Shown here in pieces: positions 23,998 to 32,648 of a stretch of DNA of 64,000 bases. The stretch lies in NCBI RefSeq assembly GCF_007362775.1, contig NZ_CP041692.1, positions 4,216,001 through 4,280,000 on the forward strand. Reading direction: 5' to 3'. The translations under genes and the position numbers were made by a program. Source of the DNA: Microlunatus elymi (GTDB lineage: Bacteria > Actinomycetota > Actinomycetes > Propionibacteriales > Propionibacteriaceae). Every line of letters starts with the position of its first letter. Positions within the stretch are counted from its first letter, which is position 1. The notes under the pieces were generated by a model. It did no database searches, was not told where the DNA came from, and saw only the letters and a program-made list of their open reading frames with translations.

Positions 23998-24837
23998 ATG
24001 GCGATGATGCATCAGGTCACGGTTCCCGGTGGACAACTTGCAGTCGAGGTGCATGCGGGCGACACCGCGCCCGTACTGGCCATTCACGGAGTCAGCAGCA
24101 ACGCGAGGTTGTGGAACTGGCTGCGGGCCGAGGATCCCGGAATCGCTGTTGTCGCTCCTGATCTGCGGGGCCGGGCCGGCAGCGTATCCGTTGGGATGCC
24201 GAGTTCGCTGGCCAGGCACGCCTCTGACCTGGTCGCGGTCCTGGATCATCTCGAACTGGATCGGGCCACGGTGTGCGGCATGTCGATGGGCGGATTCGTC
24301 GCGGTAGAACTCGCCAACAGCTATCCCGATCGCGTTGCCGGACTGGTCTTGATCGACGGTGGCTTCCCGATGCCCAACCCCGGGCTGTCGCCGGAGATGA
24401 TCAGGGCCGCGTTCGCTGCTCAGGCATCCCGGGCAGATCAGTACTTCGCCGACGGCGCGGCGTACCGGGACTACTTCTTGTCGGGTCCGACGCTGCTCGA
24501 TGGCGACGACCCACTGCTGCTGGACTATCTCGAACATGATCTTGCTGATCACCGGGTCCGGCTGGATGCCGAGGTGATGCTCGCCGATGCAAGCGAAACC
24601 CTGCTGACCCCGCCGGACTGGACCAAGATCATCCAGCCGACCCGGCTGGTATACGCCGAGTGGAGCGTCGGTGCGGACTCCGCGCCGGCCTACACCCCGG
24701 AGAAGATCGCCGAATATGCCAAGCAGTTGTCCTGGCTGCAGCATAGCGAGCTGATCCCCGGCGCGGATCACGCCGCGACGATCATGACCCGTCGTGGCGC
24801 GGCGGTGGTCGCTGACAACCTCCGCGCCATCCTCTGA
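23998..24837 (+). CDS. alpha/beta hydrolase
   Basis: A 279-aa hydrolase. The nucleophile elbow is GMSMGG with the catalytic Ser near residue 98. The oxyanion loop is AIHGVSSNARLW, and the C-terminal His is in GADHAATIM. The lid region (YFADGAAYRDYFLSG) is helical. ATG 23998 has GGAAGGA upstream. It probably cleaves an ester or C-C bond in the same pathway as the monooxygenase at 25507, from which it is separated only by the marR gene. Confidence 0.88.
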   Translation: MAMMHQVTVPGGQLAVEVHAGDTAPVLAIHGVSSNARLWNWLRAEDPGIAVVAPDLRGRAGSVSVGMPSSLARHASDLVAVLDHLELDRATVCGMSMGGFVAVELANSYPDRVAGLVLIDGGFPMPNPGLSPEMIRAAFAAQASRADQYFADGAAYRDYFLSGPTLLDGDDPLLLDYLEHDLADHRVRLDAEVMLADASETLLTPPDWTKIIQPTRLVYAEWSVGADSAPAYTPEKIAEYAKQLSWLQHSELIPGADHAATIMTRRGAAVVADNLRAIL

Positions 24838-24995
24838 GTTGCCTTCCCGGGGTGCAGCGCAATTTCGTGAGGGAGAGGACGTCGAGCTGGTAGCGGTCTG
24901 AGTAGTGTCATTCCACTCTCGATCTGCCGGGCCGGTGTTGATCGTGGTCGATATGGCATCGGTACTGCATTGTGTCGTGGGCGGCTCGCCGGTTC

Positions 24996-25436
24996 TCATC
25001 GTGGCCAGGTTCGCGTCAGGGTGTGGCGTAGGTCCGCGACGACCTCGGGTCCCAGTTGACAGCCGAGGGCTTGTTCCAGGTCACGGAGAATCCCCATCGC
25101 TACGTCGCGACGCCGGCAACCTGCGGCGGTCAGTTCGATGAGGGTGCTGCGCGGAAATCCTGGTCCTGGCGTGCTGGTCAGGAGACCTTCGTCGACGAGT
25201 TGGGTGACGGCGCGGTGCATGGTCTGACGGGTGACACCGGCGCGGCGGGCCAGTTCGGCGATGCTCAGCGCGGTGCCGGGGTCCAGGTGCGCGAGCACGG
25301 TGGCGTGGGCCGGGGTGATGGGGTCCACGCCGGCGGCGTCCAGGCGCTCCAGGAATTCGTCGGTGAACCAGCGGACTCCTCGTTGCAGGAGCGCGAGGAG
25401 TGGCAGGTCCGCGTCGGGGCGTTCCTCTGCACCCAT
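24996..25436 (-). CDS. MarR-family transcriptional regulator
   Basis: A 146-aa winged-helix regulator (LLALLQRGVRWFTDEFLERL, HATVLAHLDPGTALSIAELA, RAGVTRQTMHRAVTQLVDEG, FPRSTLIELTAAG). ATG 25436 follows GAGAGGAG. It is divergent from the FAD monooxygenase, with a short palindrome between. It likely represses the monooxygenase-cyclase-reductase operon until a phenolic ligand binds. Confidence 0.88.
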   Translation of the reverse strand: MGAEERPDADLPLLALLQRGVRWFTDEFLERLDAAGVDPITPAHATVLAHLDPGTALSIAELARRAGVTRQTMHRAVTQLVDEGLLTSTPGPGFPRSTLIELTAAGCRRRDVAMGILRDLEQALGCQLGPEVVADLRHTLTRTWPR

Positions 25437-25470
25437 TGATTCCGCTCCTCTCCGGTGAAACACTCGCTGT

Positions 25471-25485
25471 GTCAGCATAGCTAAC
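25471..25485. promoter_or_regulatory. putative MarR operator
   Basis: GTCAGC-ATA-GCTAAC, a dyad with one mismatch, in the 70-bp gap between marR and the FAD monooxygenase gene. Confidence 0.45.
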
Positions 25486-25506
25486 GCAGCAGAAGGAGTT
25501 CGTTCC

Positions 25507-27111
25507 ATGGCGTATGACGTTGATGTTTTGGTCGCGGGGGCCGGCCCGGTCGGTCTGATGGCGGCCACGCAATTGGCCCGTTCGGGTGTTTCGGTCCGTC
25601 TGGTGGACGCGGCCCCCGGTCCGGCTACCACCAGCCGCGCGTTGGGGGCCCATGCCCGCAGCCTGGAGATCTACGATCAGCTCGGGATCCTGGGCGAGAT
25701 CGCACCCCACGGAACGAGGATCAACGCGTTCATCCGCCACGAGACCGACCGGGCCAACCGGCTCGATTTCAGCTTCGCCGGGCTGCCGACCCGGTTTCCG
25801 TTCATGTTCAACATCGATCAGGTGATCATCGAACGCGTGCTGCGCGGACATGCCGCCGCAGTCGGAGTCGCACCGCAGTGGGGCACCCGGCTGGACTCGT
25901 TCGAACACGACGACGAGGCGGTCACGGCCGTGTTGCGCCGTGGTGACGGCTCCGCAGCAGTGCCGGAGACGGTGCGGGCGCGGTACCTGTGGGGCTGCGA
26001 CGGTGGTCACTCGACTGTTCGCAAGACTCTCCAGCTCCCGTTGGAAGGTGAACCCGCCCACACCTGGCTGATCGCCGATGCCATCACCCACACCGATGTG
26101 GACCGCGACGGCGTGCATTGGCTGTTCCCGGCCGGTGGCGCACTGATGCTGTTCCCGTTCCCCGAGCCGGGCAAGTGGCGGCTGCTGGACACCAGCGGCG
26201 AAGGAGACACCGAACACCCCGAGCAGATCGCCCGCCAGTTCAGCACCAAGCTGTCCCAGGCCCTGGGACGCGACACCGTGGTGGAAACACCGAGCTGGAC
26301 GTCGAAATTCACCATCCAGCAGCGCGCGGTCCCCTCAATGCACGTCGGGCGGTGTTTCGTCTCCGGGGATGCCGCCCATGTCCACTCCCCGGCCTCGGGT
26401 CAGGGCCTCAACACCGGCATCCAGGATGCCTACAATCTGGCCTGGAAACTGGCCATGGTCCTGCACGGCGACGCCGACGCCACGCTGCTGGACACCTATG
26501 ATGCCGAACGCGTTCCGATCGGACAGGCTCTGCTCGCCTCGACCAGCGAGCTGATGGACACCGTCATGGTCGACGACACCAACGGCGACACCCCGAATTC
26601 CCCGGACTCCTATCGCGGCTTCCAGCGCGAACTCATCCGAAACATGTCGGGACTGGCCATCGCCTACCCCGACAGCCCGCTGACCGTAACCGGCGACAGC
26701 CCAGAGGAGGGGTCAGGTGACGGTCCGCAACCCGGCCAGCGGCTCACCCAGGTCTGGGCTGACGATGCTCAGTCACCCGGCTGGACGATCCTGCGCGCGG
26801 CACTGAGAACCCCCACCTGGCACCTCCTCGTCTTCACCGGCGACACGCACGCCACAGACCAAGACCACCTCGCCGCGGAAGCCGCATCCCTACCGTTCTG
26901 GCTGGACACGGTCACGATCAGCCAGCGCCGCCGGGTCGGAGATGATCACAGTGTGTGGGATCCTGACGGCCGGGTTCACGCCACGCTCGCCGCGAGCGAC
27001 GGCCACTGGATTCTGATCCGTCCCGACGGCTACCTCAGCGCTCGCGGCACCGGCGACCCCAGCCTCCGCGCCGCCCTGGACCGGTTGACCAGCCTGCACA
27101 CCCACCAGTGA
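25507..27111 (+). CDS. FAD-dependent aromatic monooxygenase
   Basis: A 534-aa class A flavoprotein hydroxylase. The FAD-binding GAGPVG is at residues 11-16, DG is in WGCDGGHSTVRK, and the FAD ribityl motif is GDAAHVHSPASGQGLNTGIQ. A C-terminal thioredoxin-like domain (residues about 400-530) places it with the PheA/MhpA/RdmE-type hydroxylases. These add one oxygen to a phenolic or polyketide ring with NAD(P)H and O2. ATG 25507 follows AGAAGGAG. It heads an operon with a cyclase-family hydrolase, an FMN reductase and a SnoaL-like protein. Confidence 0.92.
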   Translation: MAYDVDVLVAGAGPVGLMAATQLARSGVSVRLVDAAPGPATTSRALGAHARSLEIYDQLGILGEIAPHGTRINAFIRHETDRANRLDFSFAGLPTRFPFMFNIDQVIIERVLRGHAAAVGVAPQWGTRLDSFEHDDEAVTAVLRRGDGSAAVPETVRARYLWGCDGGHSTVRKTLQLPLEGEPAHTWLIADAITHTDVDRDGVHWLFPAGGALMLFPFPEPGKWRLLDTSGEGDTEHPEQIARQFSTKLSQALGRDTVVETPSWTSKFTIQQRAVPSMHVGRCFVSGDAAHVHSPASGQGLNTGIQDAYNLAWKLAMVLHGDADATLLDTYDAERVPIGQALLASTSELMDTVMVDDTNGDTPNSPDSYRGFQRELIRNMSGLAIAYPDSPLTVTGDSPEEGSGDGPQPGQRLTQVWADDAQSPGWTILRAALRTPTWHLLVFTGDTHATDQDHLAAEAASLPFWLDTVTISQRRRVGDDHSVWDPDGRVHATLAASDGHWILIRPDGYLSARGTGDPSLRAALDRLTSLHTHQ

Positions 27112-27243
27112 GCACATTCGGGGACCAACCCGAAAGCGCAGCATGTTGCACGGTGTGGAAACGGTCGCGGCGGTGGACACCAATGCGCCGTCGCCGCAGT
27201 ACCACACCGCGCCGACCATCGACGAACAGGAAAGAAGACTCCG

Positions 27244-28119
27244 ATTATCGAGAACAATCTGCCGACCAATTGGGGACGTTGGGGTGACGCCGACCAGATC
27301 GGCACCCTCAACCTCATCGACGACCAAGCCCGCGCACGCGCCGCCGCCGAGGTCCGCGACGCGACCTCGATCAGCCTGGCCCGTCCCACCAACCCCACGC
27401 CGCTCACCACCGGACTCACACCCGTGGGGAGCCCGGCAACGGTCCCGGCACCCGTCATGCAGGTGGTGAACTTCAACGGAACCCAGCCGATCGCCATCAC
27501 CGACTCCCTGTTCGTCAACACCCACAACGCCGCACTGACACACCTCGACGCGCTCTCCCACATGCCCGTCGGCAACCAGGTCTATCCCGGCGTTCCGCTG
27601 GCAGACGCGGTCACACCGACCGGCATACGCCACGCGTCAGCCGACCACGCCGCAGCGGGCATCCTCACCCGCGGAGTCCTCCTCGACCTGGCCCCCGACC
27701 GCGGCAGCCTCGACGCCGGCCACCACGTCAACGCAACAGACCTCGACGCGGCACTCGACCGAGCCGGCACCTCGGTGCACCTCGGCGACGCGATCGTCGT
27801 CCGCGGCGGCTGGAACGTCAACCAGCCCATCACCCAACCCGTCCCCGGACTCGACCTGACCGCCGTGGACTGGATCGACGCGCACGGTGCCGCCCTCTAC
27901 ATCGGCGACATCAGCGACGCCCGCCCCCCGACCTTTCCGATGCCAATGCACCAGGTCGCACTGGCACGACTCGGCCTGCCCCTGGTCGACGCCGCCCACC
28001 TCGACAACCTCGCCGACCACTGCACCCGCCTGCACCGTTGGAGCTTCATGCTCGTCCTCGCACCACCCCGCATCACCGGCACCACAGGACTCCCAGTCAA
28101 CCCGCTCGCAATCTTCTGA
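27244..28119 (+). CDS. cyclase-family protein (kynurenine formamidase-like)
   Basis: A 291-aa member of the cyclase/KynB family, metal hydrolases of formamides, lactones or polyketide intermediates. It shows LPTNWGRWGDADQIGTLNLI at the start and NTHNAALTHLDALSHM, with the metal-binding HLDALSH. It also has VVRGGWNVN, PMHQVALARLGLPLV, and RWSFMLVLAPPRI at the end. There is no ATG, GTG or TTG in frame before the conserved N-terminus. AGGAAAG at 27228-27234 lies 9 bases before an ATT at 27244, probably a mutated ATG or a rare start. It is in the monooxygenase operon. Confidence 0.85.
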   Translation: MIENNLPTNWGRWGDADQIGTLNLIDDQARARAAAEVRDATSISLARPTNPTPLTTGLTPVGSPATVPAPVMQVVNFNGTQPIAITDSLFVNTHNAALTHLDALSHMPVGNQVYPGVPLADAVTPTGIRHASADHAAAGILTRGVLLDLAPDRGSLDAGHHVNATDLDAALDRAGTSVHLGDAIVVRGGWNVNQPITQPVPGLDLTAVDWIDAHGAALYIGDISDARPPTFPMPMHQVALARLGLPLVDAAHLDNLADHCTRLHRWSFMLVLAPPRITGTTGLPVNPLAIF

Positions 28120-28231
28120 CGTGCCCGGCGCTGAGGTGGAGAACAGTCAGTGAAGCAAGTGCAGCCGCGGCGCCGGCCTGCAGCCCTGCTCGACCAGCAA
28201 CCACGAAGTTCGAGAACGGAGATAGACAGCC

Positions 28232-28840
28232 ATGAGCAATTCCAGGCCCCTCCTGCAGGTGATCATTGCCAGCACCCGCCCGGGCCGCATCGGTGCCGCC
28301 TTCGGACACTGGCTCGCAGACCTGGCCCGCGAACACGCCAGATTCGAGGTGGAAACGATCGACCTCGCCGAGGTGAACCTCCCGTTCATGGACGAACCGA
28401 ACCACCCGAAGTTTCGTAACTACCAGCACCAGCACACCAAGGACTGGAGCGCGATAGTGGATCGCGCCGACGCATACGTATTCGTCACACCCGAATACAA
28501 CTACGGCTACAACGCCGTCCTGAAAAACTCCCTCGACTTCCTGAACCAGGAATGGGCCGACAAAGCCGTCACCTTCCTCAGCTATGGCGGCATCGCCGCA
28601 GGCACCCGGGCCGTGCAGCAACTCAAACAGGTCGTCACCACGCTGAAAATGGTGCCGATCTTCGATTCCGTCAACGTGGCCTTCGCCCCAACGAAACTCA
28701 CCGACAACGGCACCGTAGCGCCCGACCGCCAAATGAACGATGCAGCCGTCCAGACGCTTGACGAGCTGCTCCACGTGACCCAGCTCCTCCGACCACACCA
28801 TCGCACCGACGCCCCCCAAGCCGACGGCGACGCGGCCTGA
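28232..28840 (+). CDS. NADPH-dependent FMN reductase
   Basis: A 202-aa flavodoxin-like reductase. IASTRPGRIGAAFGHWL is the FMN phosphate loop and TPEYNYGYNAVLKNSLDFL is the conserved core. A second flavin-side segment is SYGGIAAGTRAVQQLK. It can reduce flavins, quinones or azo compounds with NADPH. The ATG at 28232 follows GGAGATAG. It is the third gene of the monooxygenase operon and might supply reduced flavin or reduce the quinone product. Confidence 0.9.
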   Translation: MSNSRPLLQVIIASTRPGRIGAAFGHWLADLAREHARFEVETIDLAEVNLPFMDEPNHPKFRNYQHQHTKDWSAIVDRADAYVFVTPEYNYGYNAVLKNSLDFLNQEWADKAVTFLSYGGIAAGTRAVQQLKQVVTTLKMVPIFDSVNVAFAPTKLTDNGTVAPDRQMNDAAVQTLDELLHVTQLLRPHHRTDAPQADGDAA

Positions 28841-29024
28841 CCAAAATAGCGAGACCCTCACCCAACCCATGCCCGTCAGACGATGCCTGCGCCCTCGGCA
28901 ACCTCAGCCCGTCAGGCTGATACCTGAGGTGTCGCGGAGCACGATTGCAGTCAGATCAAGGGGCGAAACGCTCCGCGCGCGGTGTGGTTGGATGAGGGGG
29001 ACCCGCGATGAGATGAGGCAGCGA

Positions 29025-29660
29025 ATGACCACTGACGATCGTTCCCGTCCCGCAGAGGACCCACAATCCTTCAGCAACGTTGATGATGTCACCCGGATCA
29101 CTCAGCTAGTCCTTCGCGAACGCCAGGGTCGCGACCGAGGGTGGTGGGACCAGATGACCGACACGTACTGGCCGGACTCGAAGGTCCGCCTCTCATGGTA
29201 TGACGGCGACGGGCCGGGATTCGTCGCCGGTTCACAGAAGCAGACTGAGCACGGAGATACCGCCGTGCATCATATGTTCGCCCCAGTCGTGAACGTTCGG
29301 GGCAGTAAGGCCCACGTCGAGGTGTCGGCCTCGACGTGGTCAACTCTTGAGGTGCATGGCAGCCCCGTCTACGTCAATGCCGGTATCCGACTTAATTATC
29401 GCGTCGAGCGGCGCCAAGGGGAATGGCGAATTCTCTCCCTGGATCCCATCTATGAGTACTCAACCCTGACACCGGCCCTACCAGGCCAAGCGATCGAGAT
29501 TCCCGCCGACGAACTGGCCCAGTATCGGACGTCGTACGCTGCGCTGGCCTGGAGCCTGGCCCAACTCGGCGTTCCTCCGTCCAACGACGACATGGGCGAC
29601 GACCGCCCCGATGAAGTCGCCGCCTTCTACGCCCAGATCCACGAATGGCTGGACAACTGA
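29025..29660 (+). CDS. SnoaL-like protein, intact copy
   Basis: A 211-aa SnoaL_4/NTF2-type protein (DVTRITQLVLRERQGRDRGW, YWPDSKVRLSWYDGDG, HHMFAPVVNVRGSKAHVEVS, INYRVE-type core LNYRVERRQGEW, YEYSTLTPALPGQ). Such proteins dehydrate, hydroxylate or cyclise small ring compounds. The ATG at 29025 has GAGG upstream. It follows the FMN reductase by 184 bp on the same strand, so it is probably in the same pathway. A broken relative is at 23401-23975. Confidence 0.82.
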   Translation: MTTDDRSRPAEDPQSFSNVDDVTRITQLVLRERQGRDRGWWDQMTDTYWPDSKVRLSWYDGDGPGFVAGSQKQTEHGDTAVHHMFAPVVNVRGSKAHVEVSASTWSTLEVHGSPVYVNAGIRLNYRVERRQGEWRILSLDPIYEYSTLTPALPGQAIEIPADELAQYRTSYAALAWSLAQLGVPPSNDDMGDDRPDEVAAFYAQIHEWLDN

Positions 29661-29980
29661 TCCGCGGTGCGCGGTAGGTCACACTGCGGCGAGGGCGGAC
29701 CCGAGTTCACGGTCGGTCGCTGTCGTCGCCACGGCGCGCGTCCTCTCGCCGACCTGCTCACGATCCAAACCGATCATCGCGACATCGTTGACAACGTGCC
29801 CGGTGAGCGTTCCCTCAACGGGCCGACCGAAACCCTCGTGACCAGCGGAATCACCGGCGCCTGCCAAACCCGCCCGGCTCCGATGCCCGCAAGGGTACGT
29901 TATACAGACGCATTCACGTGGTCTGGATAGGTCGTGTTACCGGTATTGCCTGCGGCGCGGGCGGGCGGCAGGCTGTCGTG
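29661..29980. other. decayed intergenic region
   Basis: About 320 bp between the SnoaL-like gene and the acetyltransferase. It holds one REP-like copy (GTGCCCGGTGAGCGTTCC near 29794-29823) and the second copy of the 11-kb coding fragment (29869-29945). No complete gene is supported. Confidence 0.5.
29869..29945 (+). repeat. dispersed coding fragment, copy 2 with stop
   Basis: Matches 11329-11405 over about 77 bp. It reads PAPMPARVRYTDAFTW, then a TAG stop, then VVLPV in the same frame as the open copy. It is therefore a remnant of the gene whose relative is at 11215-11472. Confidence 0.7.
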
Positions 29981-30490
29981 GTGACCGACACCGAAGACGA
30001 TGCGATCCGACTCGAGCTGCTGGCGATGCGGCATGCAGAGCGGCTGGAGCGATTCGAGCGGGACAACCGGGAGTTCTTCGCGAGTCGGATCAGCGATCGC
30101 GGCGACGACTACTTCCAACACTTCGAGCAGCTGCTGGCCGACCGGGTGGCCGAGAACGAGTCCGGCAACTCGCTGTTCCTCGTCCTGGTCACCGCCGGCG
30201 GGCGGATCGCCGGCCGGGTCAACCTCAGCGACATCGACGATCCCGCGCGGACCGAGTTGGGATTCCGGGTGGCCTCGGATCTGCAGGGGCGGGGCATCGC
30301 CACCCGCGGGGTGCTCGCGGCCCTCGAGGTCGCGCGGGGCCGTGGCGTCAGTACGGTCGGCGCACGCGTCGCGGTCGACAACCCCGGATCTCGTACGGTG
30401 CTGGAGCGTTGCGGCTTTGCCGCGGTCGGGCCGGTCGAGGCGCCGGCCGGCTCACCTCGTACCTTCGTCGGCTATCGACTGTCACTGTGA
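29981..30490 (+). CDS. GNAT-family N-acetyltransferase
   Basis: A 169-aa RimJ/RimL-type acetyltransferase. The acetyl-CoA loop is ASDLQGRGIATRGV (Q-x-x-G-x-G/A). The preceding strand is RTELGFRV, and the C-terminal NPGSRTVLERCGF is typical of the family. Two adjacent GTGs at 29978 and 29981 can start it. It probably acetylates a protein N-terminus or small amine. It marks the change from the accessory zone to the more regular region on the right. Confidence 0.87.
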   Translation: MTDTEDDAIRLELLAMRHAERLERFERDNREFFASRISDRGDDYFQHFEQLLADRVAENESGNSLFLVLVTAGGRIAGRVNLSDIDDPARTELGFRVASDLQGRGIATRGVLAALEVARGRGVSTVGARVAVDNPGSRTVLERCGFAAVGPVEAPAGSPRTFVGYRLSL

Positions 30491-30499
30491 GGAAACCGC

Positions 30500-31264
30500 T
30501 CAGGAGCCGATCGGGTGCACAGCCAGGATCGCCATCACGACCGCCATCACCAGGCCGAAAACGACGATGAAGATCTTGAACACCTTGGCCGGGGCGCGGC
30601 GGGCGAGCCAGGCGCCGACCAGGGCACCGAAGATCGAACCGAGCGCGACACAACCGGCCCATTCCCACTCGACCTTGCCGACGAACACGAAGTAGACGGC
30701 CGCGACGATGTTCACCAGGCACTGCAACAGGTTCTTCACCGCGTTCTGCACCTGGATGCCTTCGGCCAGGAACAGTCCGAGCACGGCCAGCAAGATCACG
30801 CCCTGGGCGGCCGAGAAGTAGCCGCCGTAGATCCCAGCGCCGAAAACGCAAGCCAGCAAGGGCAACCAGCGGGTCCCGTCGACCGGCTTCATCGACTTGA
30901 TGATCTTGTTCTGAAAGGCCACCAGCAGAGCTGCGGCCAAGATCAACACCGGTACGACGAGCTGGAACGCCCGAGCCGGCAGCACGGTCAACAGGCTGGC
31001 ACCGATCAGCGCGCCGATCACCGAGGCGATGCCGAGCTTCAGCAGCAGCGGACGGATCTGGGCCAACTCGCGGCGGTAGCCGACGACACCGGCCACCGAA
31101 CCGGGCACCAGGCCGACGGTGTTGGCGATGTTCGCGCTGATCGGCGGGACTCCGAGGAGCACCATCACCGGATAGCTGATCAACGACCCCGAGCCGACGA
31201 TCGTGTTGATCGCGCCGGCACCGAAGCCGGCCGCCATGGTCGCCAGCGCATCCCACAGAGTCAT
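30500..31264 (-). CDS. TauE/SafE-family membrane transporter
   Basis: A 254-aa protein with about eight membrane helices and the family repeat (AAGFGAGAINTIVGSGSLI, then ISANIANTVGLVPGSVAGVV, and in the second half GYFSAAQGVILLAVLGLFL). Members export sulfite, sulfoacetate or other organic anions. ATG 31264 has GGAAGGGG at proper spacing. It is divergent from the amidohydrolase/DUF1097 pair across a TGGTATACCA site, so it probably moves a substrate or product of the catabolic island. Confidence 0.87.
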   Translation of the reverse strand: MTLWDALATMAAGFGAGAINTIVGSGSLISYPVMVLLGVPPISANIANTVGLVPGSVAGVVGYRRELAQIRPLLLKLGIASVIGALIGASLLTVLPARAFQLVVPVLILAAALLVAFQNKIIKSMKPVDGTRWLPLLACVFGAGIYGGYFSAAQGVILLAVLGLFLAEGIQVQNAVKNLLQCLVNIVAAVYFVFVGKVEWEWAGCVALGSIFGALVGAWLARRAPAKVFKIFIVVFGLVMAVVMAILAVHPIGS

Positions 31265-31315
31265 TGATTGCATCCCCTTCCGGGCAGACCACCACTAGCC
31301 AAGCCCAATTCGGCA

Positions 31316-31325
31316 TGGTATACCA
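31316..31325. promoter_or_regulatory. GntR operator site 1 (TGGTATACCA)
   Basis: A perfect 10-bp palindrome between the divergent TauE-like and amidohydrolase genes. The TGGTATACCA core is the common form of FadR/VanR-type GntR operators, and three more copies occur only at gene starts in this island. Confidence 0.72.
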
Positions 31326-31358
31326 GACCGGATATAGATCAGACGAAGGAGAGCTGCG

Positions 31359-32648
31359 GTGCCAGACCTGGTGCTCCACAACGCCGTACTGCCGGGGCTG
31401 CCCGGCCCTCGTACGGTGTCCATCGAAGACGGCCGGATCCAGCGGATCACGGCCGAACATGCAGGCGGGGATCGGCCCCGCGAGGCGGACCGGACCAGTG
31501 GTCCGCTGCGGACGATCGACGTCGGCGGGCGGGCCGTGCTGCCGTCCTTTGTCGAGCCGCATCTCCATCTGGACAAGGCATTGCTGGATGCCCGGCTGCC
31601 CAATCTCGAAGGCACGCTGGCCGGTGCGATCAAGGTCACCGGTGCGTTGAAGGCGGAGTTCACCGTCGACGACTGCATCGACCGGGCTCGTACGGTGCTC
31701 GATCTCGCCATCGCCAACGGCACCGGCACGATCCGGTCCCATCCCGATGTCGACCCGATCGCCCATCTGGTCGGTGTCGACGCGATGCTCGCCCTGCGGG
31801 AGGAGTACCGCGATCGGATCGACCTGCAGATCGTCGCCTTCCCGCAGGAAGGGATCATCAAGGCGCCCGAATCGCTCGCCCTGATGGAAGAGGCTTTGCG
31901 TAAGGGTGCCGACGTGGTCGGCGGCTGTACGTACAACGAGCCGTCGTTGGAAGAGTGCCACGAGCACATCGACGAGGTCTTCGACCTGGCCGAGAAGTAC
32001 GACGTGCCGGTGGACATGCACTGCGATTTCGCCGTCGACGACAGCGATCCGCGGTATGCGCTGGTCGAGCACATCGCCGATGTCGCCATCGCTCGGGGCA
32101 TGCAGGGACGGGTCACCCTCGGTCACATGACCTCGCTCGCCTCTCTGTCCGGCCAGCATCGGATCCAGGTCTGGGACAAGATCCGTCAGGCCGGCATCAA
32201 CATCGTCGTCCTTCCGTTCACCGACATGCATCTGAATGGCCGTGACGATGATCACAACGTCCGGCGGGGGGTCGCACCGGTCACGTTGATGTGGGACGTC
32301 GGCGTCAGCGTCGGCCTGTCCAGCAACAATGTTCGCAACGCGTTCACCCCGTTCGGCAACGCCGACATCCTCGACGTGGCGCTGTTCCTGGCCCAGGTCG
32401 GGCACATGGGATCGCCGTCGCACTTCCAGCGCCTGCTCGACACCGTCACCCATCGCAACGCCGAGATCATCGGCATCGACGAGGGCTACGGGGTGCAGGT
32501 CGGCGACCGTGCCGACCTGGTCGTGCTGGACAATCCGGATCCCGTCGATGCACTACTGTCGCGGTCGGTCCGATCGTTCGTGATCAAGGGCGGCAGGGTC
32601 GTCGCCGAAACCACCAAGTCCACCACTCTTCACCAGGATCACCCATGA
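31359..32648 (+). CDS. cytosine deaminase/AtzC-like amidohydrolase
   Basis: A 429-aa metal-dependent hydrolase. The N-terminal beta domain is LVLHNAVLPG. The metal site begins with EPHLHLDKALL, the HxHLDK motif of the cytosine deaminase/N-isopropylammelide hydrolase branch. Further ligands are VDMHCDF (His), TLGHMTSLA (His) and LSSNNVRN (where many members have Asp). The C-terminus is GDRADLVVLDNPDPVDALLS. The start is GTG 31359 after AAGGAG. It likely deaminates or hydrolyses a ring C-N bond. It is coupled to a DUF1097 protein and controlled by operator site 1. Confidence 0.88.
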   Translation: MPDLVLHNAVLPGLPGPRTVSIEDGRIQRITAEHAGGDRPREADRTSGPLRTIDVGGRAVLPSFVEPHLHLDKALLDARLPNLEGTLAGAIKVTGALKAEFTVDDCIDRARTVLDLAIANGTGTIRSHPDVDPIAHLVGVDAMLALREEYRDRIDLQIVAFPQEGIIKAPESLALMEEALRKGADVVGGCTYNEPSLEECHEHIDEVFDLAEKYDVPVDMHCDFAVDDSDPRYALVEHIADVAIARGMQGRVTLGHMTSLASLSGQHRIQVWDKIRQAGINIVVLPFTDMHLNGRDDDHNVRRGVAPVTLMWDVGVSVGLSSNNVRNAFTPFGNADILDVALFLAQVGHMGSPSHFQRLLDTVTHRNAEIIGIDEGYGVQVGDRADLVVLDNPDPVDALLSRSVRSFVIKGGRVVAETTKSTTLHQDHP

